Of a stretch of 16,433 nt of DNA, positions 1 through 7,150 are shown piece by piece. Within the stretch, counting starts at the first letter, position 1; each line of letters opens with the position of its first letter. Under the pieces are notes generated by a model. The model was not told the DNA's origin. It did no database searches and saw only the letters and a program-made list of their open reading frames with translations. Source of the DNA: CAZVEV01 sp964625865 (GTDB lineage: Bacteria > Planctomycetota > Phycisphaerae > SM23-33); NCBI GenBank assembly GCA_964625865.1, contig CAZVEV010000118.1, positions 1 through 16,433 of the forward strand, read 5' to 3'. The position numbers and the translations under genes are program-made.

Positions 1-527
1 CTGCGGTATCCCAGCACGTGGTCGGCGCCCTCGGTGAGGATGGCGTCGAAGCCCATCTCCTCGACGACCTTGGCCACGTCGTTGTTGTACGTCAGTTCGG
101 TGTTGCGAAAGACCCTGGGCTTCTGACCGAACAGGTCTTGCATGAGCTTGCCATGGGCCTGCGTCTGGGCGATGAACTCGTCACGATTGTAGAGAAAGGA
201 CAGGCTGTGGAAGTAGGTTTCCGCGATGAACTCGACGCACCCGGTGGCGGCCAGGTCGCGGAAGCTGTCGAGCACCTCGGGGCGCCATCGCTGGAACTGC
301 TCGATCACCGTGCCGGTCAGGGCGTAGCTGACGCGGAACCGCCCCTCGTGCCGGTCGATCAGCTCGCGGATGACGGCGTTTGAGGGGACGTAGCACTTGT
401 CGGCGACCTTGTGGCAGATTTCTTCATTGGAGCGATCGTCGAAGTAGTTCGAGTCGCTGTCGAAGATGCTGTAGCGACGCAGCCGGTTGGGCTGGTGCAC
501 CTGAAAGTAAAAGACTACTGAAGCCAT
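1..527 (-). CDS. Glycoside hydrolase family 57 alpha-amylase-like enzyme (C-terminus beyond window)
   Basis: The reading frame starts with ATG at 527-525 and stays open to the left window edge, giving 175 residues of the N-terminal part. The sequence begins MASVVFYFQVHQPNRLRRYS, with the HQP motif at residues 11-13 that is typical of GH57 conserved region 1. AETYFHS lies at about 102-108, and FRNTELTYNN at 140-149 matches the region expected to carry the catalytic nucleophile, probably Glu144. GH57 enzymes act on alpha-1,4 or alpha-1,6 glucans in the cytoplasm, and no signal peptide is visible. A GGAG Shine-Dalgarno lies just upstream of the ATG. The gene follows the glycosyltransferase at 670-2211 on the same strand with a 142 bp gap, an arrangement known from Bacteroidetes and planctomycetes for glycogen-type metabolism. 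The exact substrate, and whether it hydrolyses, transfers or branches, cannot be read from this fragment. Confidence 0.85.
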   Translation of the reverse strand, partial: MASVVFYFQVHQPNRLRRYSIFDSDSNYFDDRSNEEICHKVADKCYVPSNAVIRELIDRHEGRFRVSYALTGTVIEQFQRWRPEVLDSFRDLAATGCVEFIAETYFHSLSFLYNRDEFIAQTQAHGKLMQDLFGQKPRVFRNTELTYNNDVAKVVEEMGFDAILTEGADHVLGYR

Positions 528-574
528 GGTTCTCCAAGAAACGCCAAACGGGGCGCCATTTCAAGGGCTTTCTA

Positions 575-618
575 ATCAACGACTGAACACCGACTGGTCA
601 ACGGCTGATTGACGGCTC
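575..618. repeat. Four imperfect 11-bp tandem units between the GT and GH57 genes
   Basis: Read on the plus strand, four consecutive 11-mers follow each other: ATCAACGACTG, AACACCGACTG, GTCAACGGCTG and ATTGACGGCTC. They share a core of (A/C)CGRCT. The 11 bp period is close to one helical turn. They sit inside the 142 bp gap between the glycosyltransferase stop and the GH57 start. Function is unknown; this could be a protein-binding array or simple slippage. Confidence 0.5.
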
Positions 619-669
619 GCTTGGGGACGTGGTTCGGCGGGAATCTCACGTTTTGGGCAAGGCGCAGTG

Positions 670-2211
670 TCAGTTTTCATCAGTGGTTACATCGGCCAAC
701 GCCGTGTAAATCTTGCGGAGTTTCACCGCGCTGTCGCGCCACGAGAACTTTCGCAGCTCGATCGCCCCGTGCTGGCGAAGCGTCCGCTGCAGGGGGGCGT
801 GGCGGAGGACGGCGAGGATCTTGTTGGCCATCTCGTCGATGTCCCAGAAGTCGACCTTCAGCACGTGGGTCAGGACCTCCGAGACGCCGGACTGCTTCGA
901 GATGATCACCGGCACGTTGTGGCTGAGGGCCTCCAGCGGCGCGATCCCGAACGGTTCGGAGACGCTGGGCATGACGTACAGGTCGGCCATCTTGAATATC
1001 CGCCCCACGTCGTCGCCACGCAGGAAGCCGGTGAACGTGACGTACTTCCCGAGTTTCAGGTCGGCGACCTGGCGGACGCACTGGGCGATCATGTCGCCGC
1101 TGCCGGCCATCACGAACCGGACGTTGGTGAACTTCTCGGTGACCTTCTTGGCCGCTTCGAGGAAGTACTCCGGGCCCTTCTGCATGGTCACGCGTCCGAG
1201 GAACAGGACGAGTTTCTCGTTCTGGCGGATGGGCGTCATGGCCAGGTCGTCGTTGGTCGCGGGCAGGTCGACGGCGTTGTAGACCACCTCGATGCGTTCG
1301 GGCGGCACGCCGTAGCGGGAGGTGGCAATGTTGCGGGTCAGGAAGCTGACGCAGATGACCTGGTCGGCGCCGTGCATACCCGCTCGTTCGATGTCGTAGA
1401 CGTCCTGGTTGACGTTCTCGCCCGCGCGGTCGAACTCCGTGCTGTGGACGTGGACGACCAGCGGCTTGCCCGTCTCGGCCGCCACGGCCAGACCGGCCGG
1501 GAACGTCATCCAGTCGTGGGCGTGGATCACGTCGAACGTCTCGTCCCGGGCGACCTGGACGGCCAGCGAAGCATACCGGCGAACCTGACCCATCAGGTCG
1601 CCGTCGTAGTGCACGCCGGCGCCCTGGTCGAACGGGCCGGACGGTACGACCGGCTCAGGGCCGGGGGCGTGCGCGGCAGCGGGGGCGTGATCGGTCGTCG
1701 CGCTGCCGGTCTGGGGCGGATCGTCCCGGGCCGGCGGCGGGGGCGTATCCGGCTCGCCCCGGATCGCCCGGAGCACCTGGCGCATCTCCACTCGCTGCTC
1801 GGGCGTCAGGGAGGCCAGGACTTCCTCGTAGCTCTCCGGCGTGGCGTAGGCCTGCAGGGCGGCCGGGACGCGGTGCACCTCCACGTGCTCCATGTCCCGG
1901 ACGACGGTTTCGGTCTCCTCGACGATATACGGATACGTCGGGTGTGTTTCGGGCTGCCAGACGTTCCTCCGCGGCGCGTCGTTAGTGGGGGGCAGTTCCG
2001 GGGCCGGTGACGTCTGTGCGGCCGGCGGGGTATTGGCGCCGCGGAGCGTGACGTGCGGTTGGTCGGCGGCCTCGAGCGGGACGGCCGTCGGAAGGACGAA
2101 TGAGACGTCAACGCCTATCTCGTCCAGTCCGCGCGTCATGCCGAAGCACGCGGTGCCCAATCCGCCACTGATGTGCGGAGGAAACTCCCAACCTAACATT
2201 AAAACCTTCAT
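670..2211 (-). CDS. Glycosyltransferase, glycogen-synthase-like (GT4/GT5 fold, GT-B)
   Basis: A 513-residue GT-B glycosyltransferase expected to move a glucosyl unit from a nucleotide sugar onto an alpha-glucan or related acceptor in the cytoplasm. The N-terminus MKVLMLGWEFPPHISGGLGT carries the GGLG loop of glycogen-synthase-like enzymes. HAHDW is at 230-234. Donor-binding residues Arg340 and Lys345 lie in LGRVTMQKG. The E-x7-E motif is SEPFGIAPLEAL, with Glu419 and Glu427. Residues of about 45-200 hold a long, poorly conserved insertion, including a Pro/Ala-rich stretch at 155-190. The start is supported by an AAGGT Shine-Dalgarno and by a TATAAT box at 2276-2281. The GH57 gene lies downstream on the same strand. 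Bacteroidetes encode similar GT/GH57 pairs beside a debranching enzyme. Starch synthase and another glucan GT4 are both possible identities. Confidence 0.88.
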   Translation of the reverse strand: MKVLMLGWEFPPHISGGLGTACFGMTRGLDEIGVDVSFVLPTAVPLEAADQPHVTLRGANTPPAAQTSPAPELPPTNDAPRRNVWQPETHPTYPYIVEETETVVRDMEHVEVHRVPAALQAYATPESYEEVLASLTPEQRVEMRQVLRAIRGEPDTPPPPARDDPPQTGSATTDHAPAAAHAPGPEPVVPSGPFDQGAGVHYDGDLMGQVRRYASLAVQVARDETFDVIHAHDWMTFPAGLAVAAETGKPLVVHVHSTEFDRAGENVNQDVYDIERAGMHGADQVICVSFLTRNIATSRYGVPPERIEVVYNAVDLPATNDDLAMTPIRQNEKLVLFLGRVTMQKGPEYFLEAAKKVTEKFTNVRFVMAGSGDMIAQCVRQVADLKLGKYVTFTGFLRGDDVGRIFKMADLYVMPSVSEPFGIAPLEALSHNVPVIISKQSGVSEVLTHVLKVDFWDIDEMANKILAVLRHAPLQRTLRQHGAIELRKFSWRDSAVKLRKIYTALADVTTDEN

Positions 2212-2275
2212 GACAAACCTTTACGACACAGTTGTGGGGACGAAACCGCCCCCGCCCATGGATCGAGAATCTTGG

Positions 2276-2304
2276 ATTATACGCACGGGGGTCGCGCAAA
2301 GAAA
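2276..2304 (-). promoter_or_regulatory. Candidate promoter of the glycosyltransferase/GH57 operon
   Basis: On the minus strand a perfect TATAAT occupies 2281-2276, about 65 bp upstream of the glycosyltransferase start. The best -35 at 17 bp spacing is a weak TTTCTT at 2304-2299. The box stands out because the surrounding DNA is GC-rich. Moderate confidence because of the poor -35. Confidence 0.45.
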
Positions 2305-2322
2305 GAGCCAATGCTCCGCCTT

Positions 2323-2349
2323 GTGCAAAAATTCACGACATTTTTGCAC
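2323..2349. promoter_or_regulatory. Operator-like 9-bp palindrome upstream of the glycosyltransferase
   Basis: GTGCAAAAA at 2323-2331 and TTTTTGCAC at 2341-2349 form a perfect 9 bp inverted repeat around a 9 bp centre. It is AT-rich within GC-rich DNA and lies about 40-70 bp upstream of the TATAAT box. This fits a binding site for a dimeric regulator of the glucan operon; the regulator is unknown. Confidence 0.4.
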
Positions 2350-2424
2350 TTCGGGGTCCTTTAGGATGGGAAAACGGGAATTATGCGATGTCCGGGAGGC
2401 ATCACTTGCGGGTAGTGACACCGG

Positions 2425-2535
2425 GCCGGCGGGCGTGGCTTGACGCGAAGCGGCAACCACGATCCTTCCCCGGAGAGACCTTCGTCCTATCGACACAGCG
2501 TGGTTGCCGCTTCGCGTCAAGCCACGCCCGCCGGC
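2425..2535. repeat. Long perfect inverted repeat, 37-bp arms, at the 3' end of the propeller gene
   Basis: The left arm at 2425-2461 and the right arm at 2499-2535 are exact reverse complements with a 37 bp spacer. The right arm begins GTGGTTGCCGCTTCGCGTCA. The arm reaches the first base of the propeller gene's stop codon (TAG, 2537-2535). Minus-strand RNA leaving that gene would fold into a very long hairpin. There is no U-tract, so it is not a standard intrinsic terminator, but it could stop transcription or protect the 3' end. A small non-autonomous mobile element is also possible. Confidence 0.85.
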
Positions 2536-4871
2536 TACTCGGCGATGGTGATCGTTGTCGCCGCGTACCCGGTGTTGCCCAGGGCGTCGGTGGCGCGGAT
2601 GGCGATGCGGTGGGGGCCGGCCTTCAGGTCCTTGATCTTGACGCTGAACGCCTCGGTGCGCGAATCGGTAATGCCGTCTTCCGGGATGATCGTGCGCCAT
2701 TTCTCGTCGCTGTCGACGGCGTACTGGATGACGCGGAGGCGGCTCAGGGCGTCGGCGACCTGGCCGCTGATCGCGATCGTCTTGCCGGCCGCCTTGCCTG
2801 CCAGGCGGGCGACGACCGGAGAGGTGTTGTCCACGATCACCGGCTCGGAGATCCTGACCGCCTCGAGGGCGCTGGCCTGGGCGTTGGCGTTTTCGTCGCT
2901 GACCGTCACGCGAAGTTCATACGTGCCGTCCGCCAGCGTCAGCGTGTTCCAGTAGTACGCCGGCTTGGTCAGCTTGTCGGTGATCTTGATCCACTTGCCC
3001 CCGCCGACCGGGCGGTAATCGAGTTTATACAGCAGCGCGTCGCCGTTGGGGTCCGCCGCCGTGACGCCGATCTGGCGGAACACCAGCGCGCCGGTGAGGC
3101 TTACCTTCGAGCCCATCTTGGCTACCGGCTTGGCCAGGACCGCCTTGATCGCCGGCGCCAGGTTGCCCACCTGGTAGGCCAGCGTGATCTCGTGGACGGT
3201 GGCCGAGGCGCCGGCCGCCGAGGTGAGCGTCAGGCGGTACTGGAGGAATCGCGCGGGGGGGCTGGCAATCTGGAGGTGGTCGCCGGCCAGCGGCTGCTCG
3301 GCCGACCAGGCGCTCCACGTCGCGTCATCGGGCTTGGCCACGTTGCCGCTTCGCGTGGCGAACGTGACTTTCGTGCCGGCCGGCCGCGTCACGCGAGCGT
3401 GGGTCGCCCCCCATCGGGCGAATTGCTTGGCGTCCTGGGCCTTGGACACGTACGTTCCCTCGGCTGCCGTCGCGGCCGCCAGCACGCCGACCGAGCCGGC
3501 GTTGGCGGTGGCGAAGGCGATTCGCCCGTCGGCGGTCAGGCCGACCGCGGTGACCTGCTTGGCGTCGGTGTCAGCCAATTGCGACATCAGGTCGCCGTCA
3601 ATCGTGACGGTGTAGATCCCGCCGCCGTTTCCGGTGGCCAGCACCAACTCGTCGCCGTTGAGCCGGATCATGTCCAGGATGGTCAGGGGCTTGCGGAAGA
3701 CGGTCCGGGCCAGTCCGTCGGCCTGGATGTAGTAGACGGCGTTTCCGGGCCCGCTGACGCCCGTGGCGGCGGCGGTGGTGGGCTTGCGCGTGGGGGCGGC
3801 GGTCTTCGGCTTGGGCGCCGCGGGAGGGGTGGCTGCGGGCTTGGACGGCGAGCCGATGAAGACCATCTTCTTGGCGGTCTTGGGTTTCGGGGTCTTGTCG
3901 GCCGCCGGTGCGGTGGCCTTGGCGGCAGGGGCGGCGGCCGGCTTGGGCTTTGCGTCCGCAGGCTTGGGCGCGGGCTTGGCGGCCGGCTTGGTGGTCGCTC
4001 CGCCCGGTTTGGGCTTTGTCGTTGCCCCGCCCGGGGCCTTGCCGTTCTTTGCACCCGACGGCGCGACCTTGCCGTCGGCGTTGGCCTTCGAGGCGTCGGA
4101 GGTCGCCACGAAGTACCCGCCGTCCGGGGCGGTGAGAATGGCGGCAATCTCTTTCTCGTCAGCGTTGAAGATCACGCGCCCGGTCTTGGCCTTCGGGTTA
4201 ATCTCGATGACCAGCCCCTTTTCGTCTGTTCCCGCGCACAGCGTGCCGTCGGGTCTTCGGACGAGGCACAGCACGTTCTTGACCAGTTTGCCCGCGTCGT
4301 AGATCACCGTGCCTTTACCCGTCTTGACGTCGATCGCGTAGACGCGCCCCTTGGCGCCGGTGGCGGCGTAGAGCACGCCGGCGGGGCCGGGCACGATGGC
4401 CCAGACGTACGTGGCCTCCGCGTCGGCCCAGAGGGCCTTGACCGCGCCGTTGGCGTCGATGGCGTAGATGCCCGCCCCCTGGCCGCCGCCGCCGGCCAAC
4501 AGGCGCCCGTCGGCCCAGGCCAGCGTCGTGACGTACACGGTGGGGACGGTGGCGAACTTCTTGACGGTCTTGTCGGCAATCGCGTAGACCACGCCCTTCG
4601 ACGCGGGGGCCGGGTCCGGGCCCGCGGCGGCGTAGATCGTCTTGCCCTGCACCACCATCGCCGAAACGACGGCCGGGGCGTCCTTGGATGACATCAGCAC
4701 GCTGATGTCCCGCCCCAGCGCGATCTCGCCCCGCGAGTTGGTGCCGGTGGCCTTGAACTGGCCGCCCGTGAAATGCGCTTCCGTGGCGTGGCGCCACACG
4801 GCCGGGCGAACGCCCAGGGCCGTCGAAGCCAGCAATACCAGTCCTGCTGCCGATGCGATCAAACGTCTCAT
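2535..4871 (-). CDS. Exported beta-propeller protein with Ala/Lys/Pro linker and C-terminal beta-sandwich domains
   Basis: A 778-residue predicted exported protein of unknown specific function. A Sec signal peptide is visible at 1-20 (MRRLIASAAGLVLLASTALG). Residues of about 55-260 and 378-470 contain blade-like repeats such as VYAIDVKTGKG, IYAIDANGAVK and GGIYTVTIDGD, suggesting an SMP-30/PQQ/WD-like propeller. A low-complexity Ala/Lys/Pro/Thr region of about 110 residues (262-372) interrupts the propeller. After it, residues 485-570 look like a beta-sandwich, and 600-680 and 685-778 resemble Fn3/Ig-like or cadherin-like domains (AADPNGD, DGTYELRVTVSDENAN, RIAIRATDALGNTG). The start codon lies 4 bp after the stop of the S55 peptidase gene. 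Its AAGGG Shine-Dalgarno lies inside the end of that gene, so the two are probably translationally coupled. A long inverted repeat follows the stop. Confidence 0.8.
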   Translation of the reverse strand: MRRLIASAAGLVLLASTALGVRPAVWRHATEAHFTGGQFKATGTNSRGEIALGRDISVLMSSKDAPAVVSAMVVQGKTIYAAAGPDPAPASKGVVYAIADKTVKKFATVPTVYVTTLAWADGRLLAGGGGQGAGIYAIDANGAVKALWADAEATYVWAIVPGPAGVLYAATGAKGRVYAIDVKTGKGTVIYDAGKLVKNVLCLVRRPDGTLCAGTDEKGLVIEINPKAKTGRVIFNADEKEIAAILTAPDGGYFVATSDASKANADGKVAPSGAKNGKAPGGATTKPKPGGATTKPAAKPAPKPADAKPKPAAAPAAKATAPAADKTPKPKTAKKMVFIGSPSKPAATPPAAPKPKTAAPTRKPTTAAATGVSGPGNAVYYIQADGLARTVFRKPLTILDMIRLNGDELVLATGNGGGIYTVTIDGDLMSQLADTDAKQVTAVGLTADGRIAFATANAGSVGVLAAATAAEGTYVSKAQDAKQFARWGATHARVTRPAGTKVTFATRSGNVAKPDDATWSAWSAEQPLAGDHLQIASPPARFLQYRLTLTSAAGASATVHEITLAYQVGNLAPAIKAVLAKPVAKMGSKVSLTGALVFRQIGVTAADPNGDALLYKLDYRPVGGGKWIKITDKLTKPAYYWNTLTLADGTYELRVTVSDENANAQASALEAVRISEPVIVDNTSPVVARLAGKAAGKTIAISGQVADALSRLRVIQYAVDSDEKWRTIIPEDGITDSRTEAFSVKIKDLKAGPHRIAIRATDALGNTGYAATTITIAE

Positions 4872-4875
4872 GAGG

Positions 4876-6816
4876 CTATTTCCCTTTTTCGCGTAGGAGT
4901 GTCTCGGCCGGCTCGTCTCGGACGGCGAAACTCACCGAGGCCGAGCCGCTGATGACGTACTTTGTCTTGACCGTCTGGACGAGCGGTCGGGTGAAACTGA
5001 ACGTATAGAGTTTCCGCGCGTCGATAATGATCTGCGCGCGGGAGGGGGGCAGGTCGGGCAGTTCGCGGGCGCCCAGGGCCAGGCCGCCTCCTCGCGGGCG
5101 GGCCATCCGCAGGTACACGCGGGAACTCTGCGGGGCCATGACTCTCTGCAAGGCCGCGAGCATGTCCCGGGGGCTGCGCGGCGCGTTGCGGTGCCTGCTC
5201 TCGCGCGACTGGGCGCTGATCTCGTCGAAGAAGTCGACCGCCGACAGCGTGTACGTGCCCTCGGGCAGGTCGGCGGGCAGCTTGAACGTGATGGGCAACT
5301 TCTCGCGCGGCTTACGGAACCGCCTCACCAGCAGGTGGCCCGTGATCGTCTCGCCCGGGCGAAAGACCGCCCCGTCCAGCTTGAACTGGTTGATCACCGC
5401 CAGCGTGTCGCCCTCGTCGATCGTGATCTTCACGTCAATACGCTTGACCGTCGGCGGCGGGCCGTACGGATTGTTCAGCAGGGCCGAGATCGGGCGACCG
5501 GTGTCGGACGACGCCCACGATGCGCCATTGCCGCTGGTGACGTTCTCGCTGTGGAACGAGCCGAGCTTGTCGAACACCACGTCCGTCGAATACCGGACGG
5601 TGTGGAAGCGGGGCATGTCGCGCCAGTCGGTGGTCGACGCGCGAATCAGCGACGAGATGATGGCCGACGTCAGATAGTGATGATGACAGACGCGGTAGGT
5701 GTACTTCTGGGTGCGTCCCACGTCGTTCCAGGTCACCGCGACGGTCATGGGGACCATGCGGGCTTTGAGTCGCGAGTCGCCGGCGACGGCGGTTTCGGTG
5801 TCCCGGTACAGCGCGCCGGCGGGCCGCACCGAGCCGCCCAGCTTGAACGCGCTCATCAGGCCCGAGACGACGGTATGGATGTAGGCGGTGCTCATCGGCA
5901 GTTCGGTCTTGCCCGTGCCGTAGAACGAGTGGCCGAAGCCCAGCACGCGATTGCCGATCACCTCCGTCACCGTGCCCACCGCGGCCATGTCCACGTCGCC
6001 GGTGGCCAGCGGGACCGCGATCGACCCGCCCGGCTCGATCTTGGCCCGGGCGGCGTTTCGCCGGTCCATGGCGCCGACGGCGCCGGCCTGCACGGGGATG
6101 AGCCCCATCGGGCGGAGGCGCTTGTCGAGGTCCCCCAGCGCCTTGGCGCCGAGACCCGAAACCATCAACGGGGCTGAAAGGGGCACGAGGCGCCCCTCGG
6201 CGGTTGAATGGGCCTTGGCCGCCGGTGGGGTCAGCGCCGCACTGAAGTCGACCTTCCGCGGGTTGAGCATCGTCTTGAGGTATGTTTCGGTCGCGACGGC
6301 CGTGTCGGCGGGCCCGCCCCCGGCCGCCGTCTCGGGAATCTCGCCCGACAGCGCGTCGTGGACCGCGAGCATCTGCGTGATCGGCTGAACGCCGCACAGC
6401 GTGGTCTTGGACGCGTTCCAGCCGAAAGCCACCGCGCCGATCATCTTCGCCTTGCCGTCCCGCGGGTCGGTTACGAACACCGGCGAGCCGCTCATGCCGG
6501 AGATTACACCGGTCTTCTCGAGCCCCTGGCCGCTCATCGTGATCAGAATAGCCGATTGGCCGGCGCCCCAGGCGTCGATCACCGAGACGATCTCGATGCC
6601 GAACTTCACCGGTTTTGTGCCGGCCAGCACGGTCAGCCCGTACCCCTTCATGCCGCGCCGCACGCGGTCATGGTGCAGGTAGCGGTCGGACTTCTCGACG
6701 AACGCCTTGGCTGCGCGCAGGGCGCTGTCGGCGTCGGCGACGTCCGCGGCGCGAGCGGCAAGCGGCGCGAGCAGGGATGCAGCGATGGTCAGGACAAGCA
6801 GGTATTGTGTCTTCAT
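4876..6816 (-). CDS. SpoIVB-type peptidase S55 domain protein, exported
   Basis: A 646-residue predicted exported protein. A signal peptide is visible at about 1-23 (ending LAARAADV). RRGMKGYGLTVLAGT at 53-67 and ISGMSGSPVF at 105-114 are the signature of the S55 (SpoIVB-like) peptidase family; Ser109 in the GxSG context is the likely nucleophile. VLGFGHSFYGTGK at 291-303 offers His296 as the candidate base. The C-terminal half (from about 455) looks like beta-sandwich sequence (PGETITGHLLVRRF, LPEGTYTLSAVDFFD). S55 members are serine endopeptidases in sporulation signalling in Bacillus, but planctomycetes are not known to make endospores, so the role here is open. The gene is first in a two-gene operon with the propeller protein. 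GGGAGT precedes the ATG at good spacing, and a promoter candidate lies at 6853-6881. Confidence 0.82.
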   Translation of the reverse strand: MKTQYLLVLTIAASLLAPLAARAADVADADSALRAAKAFVEKSDRYLHHDRVRRGMKGYGLTVLAGTKPVKFGIEIVSVIDAWGAGQSAILITMSGQGLEKTGVISGMSGSPVFVTDPRDGKAKMIGAVAFGWNASKTTLCGVQPITQMLAVHDALSGEIPETAAGGGPADTAVATETYLKTMLNPRKVDFSAALTPPAAKAHSTAEGRLVPLSAPLMVSGLGAKALGDLDKRLRPMGLIPVQAGAVGAMDRRNAARAKIEPGGSIAVPLATGDVDMAAVGTVTEVIGNRVLGFGHSFYGTGKTELPMSTAYIHTVVSGLMSAFKLGGSVRPAGALYRDTETAVAGDSRLKARMVPMTVAVTWNDVGRTQKYTYRVCHHHYLTSAIISSLIRASTTDWRDMPRFHTVRYSTDVVFDKLGSFHSENVTSGNGASWASSDTGRPISALLNNPYGPPPTVKRIDVKITIDEGDTLAVINQFKLDGAVFRPGETITGHLLVRRFRKPREKLPITFKLPADLPEGTYTLSAVDFFDEISAQSRESRHRNAPRSPRDMLAALQRVMAPQSSRVYLRMARPRGGGLALGARELPDLPPSRAQIIIDARKLYTFSFTRPLVQTVKTKYVISGSASVSFAVRDEPAETLLREKGK

Positions 6817-6852
6817 ACAATCACTCCCGGCGCCCGCCCCTCGCCGCGAACC

Positions 6853-6881
6853 ATGCTATGCCCCTGCCGCCCCCACGACAA
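6853..6881 (-). promoter_or_regulatory. Candidate promoter of the S55-peptidase/propeller operon
   Basis: On the minus strand TTGTCG (6881-6876) and TAGCAT (6858-6853) are separated by exactly 17 bp, about 37 bp before the S55 start codon. The site begins immediately after the terminator hairpin at 6884-6906, which supports a new transcription unit starting here. The hexamers are only partial consensus matches. Confidence 0.42.
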
Positions 6882-6883
6882 GT

Positions 6884-6906
6884 AAAAACCCGCCCGTTGC
6901 GGCGGG
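6884..6906 (-). terminator. Rho-independent terminator on the minus strand
   Basis: On the minus strand CCCGCC and GGCGGG pair around a 6 nt loop and are followed directly by TTTTT (6888-6884). This is a textbook intrinsic terminator. It would end transcripts coming from the beta-helix gene at 7151-8632, after about 245 nt of 3' UTR, just before the S55 operon promoter. Confidence 0.7.
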
Positions 6907-6981
6907 ACGCGGCCAAGCCCCCTGGCCGCCCTCGGCCCGGAAAGACGACCCCTGCCCCCTCCGAGGCTCCGTTCGTCGCTT

Positions 6982-7137
6982 AGGCCGCGGCCTCGTGCGT
7001 GCCAGAGGGTCTGGCTGAGCACGATGCCACCGCACGCGGCGATCGGGACCTTCGGTCCCGTGCTGGCCACTGAAGTGGCCAGCCCCATTGTGCGCCGGGT
7101 TGCGGAGACCTCCTTCGTCCGGTTGAGGTCCCAATGG
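6982..7137. repeat. Cluster of hairpins in the intergenic region (BIME/REP-like)
   Basis: Consecutive dyads fill this gap. AGGCCGCGGCCT at 6982-6993 is a palindrome. A nested hairpin pairs TCGTGC/GCACGA (6993-6998 with 7019-7024) and GCCAGA/TCTGGC (7001-7006 with 7010-7015). CGGGACC-TTC-GGTCCCG is at 7044-7060. CTGGCCACT-GA-AGTGGCCAG is at 7063-7082. An outer CCATTG/CAATGG pair (7085-7090 with 7132-7137) encloses GACCTC/GAGGTC (7107-7112 with 7125-7130). No coding signal was seen from 6817 to 7150. Such clusters suggest dispersed palindromic repeats and may shape the 3' UTR of the beta-helix gene. Confidence 0.65.
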
Positions 7138-7150
7138 CACTGTGATTCCA

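Noticed and set aside
667..2010. A 447-codon plus-strand frame
   Set aside because: It is antisense to the glycosyltransferase, which has intact family motifs. The plus frame shows no domain.
2232..4691. An 819-codon open frame on the plus strand
   Set aside because: It runs opposite the propeller gene, has no Shine-Dalgarno or recognisable domain, and is rich in Arg, Gly, Val and Asp, as expected from antisense reading of GC-rich coding DNA. The minus frame has a signal peptide and clear repeats.
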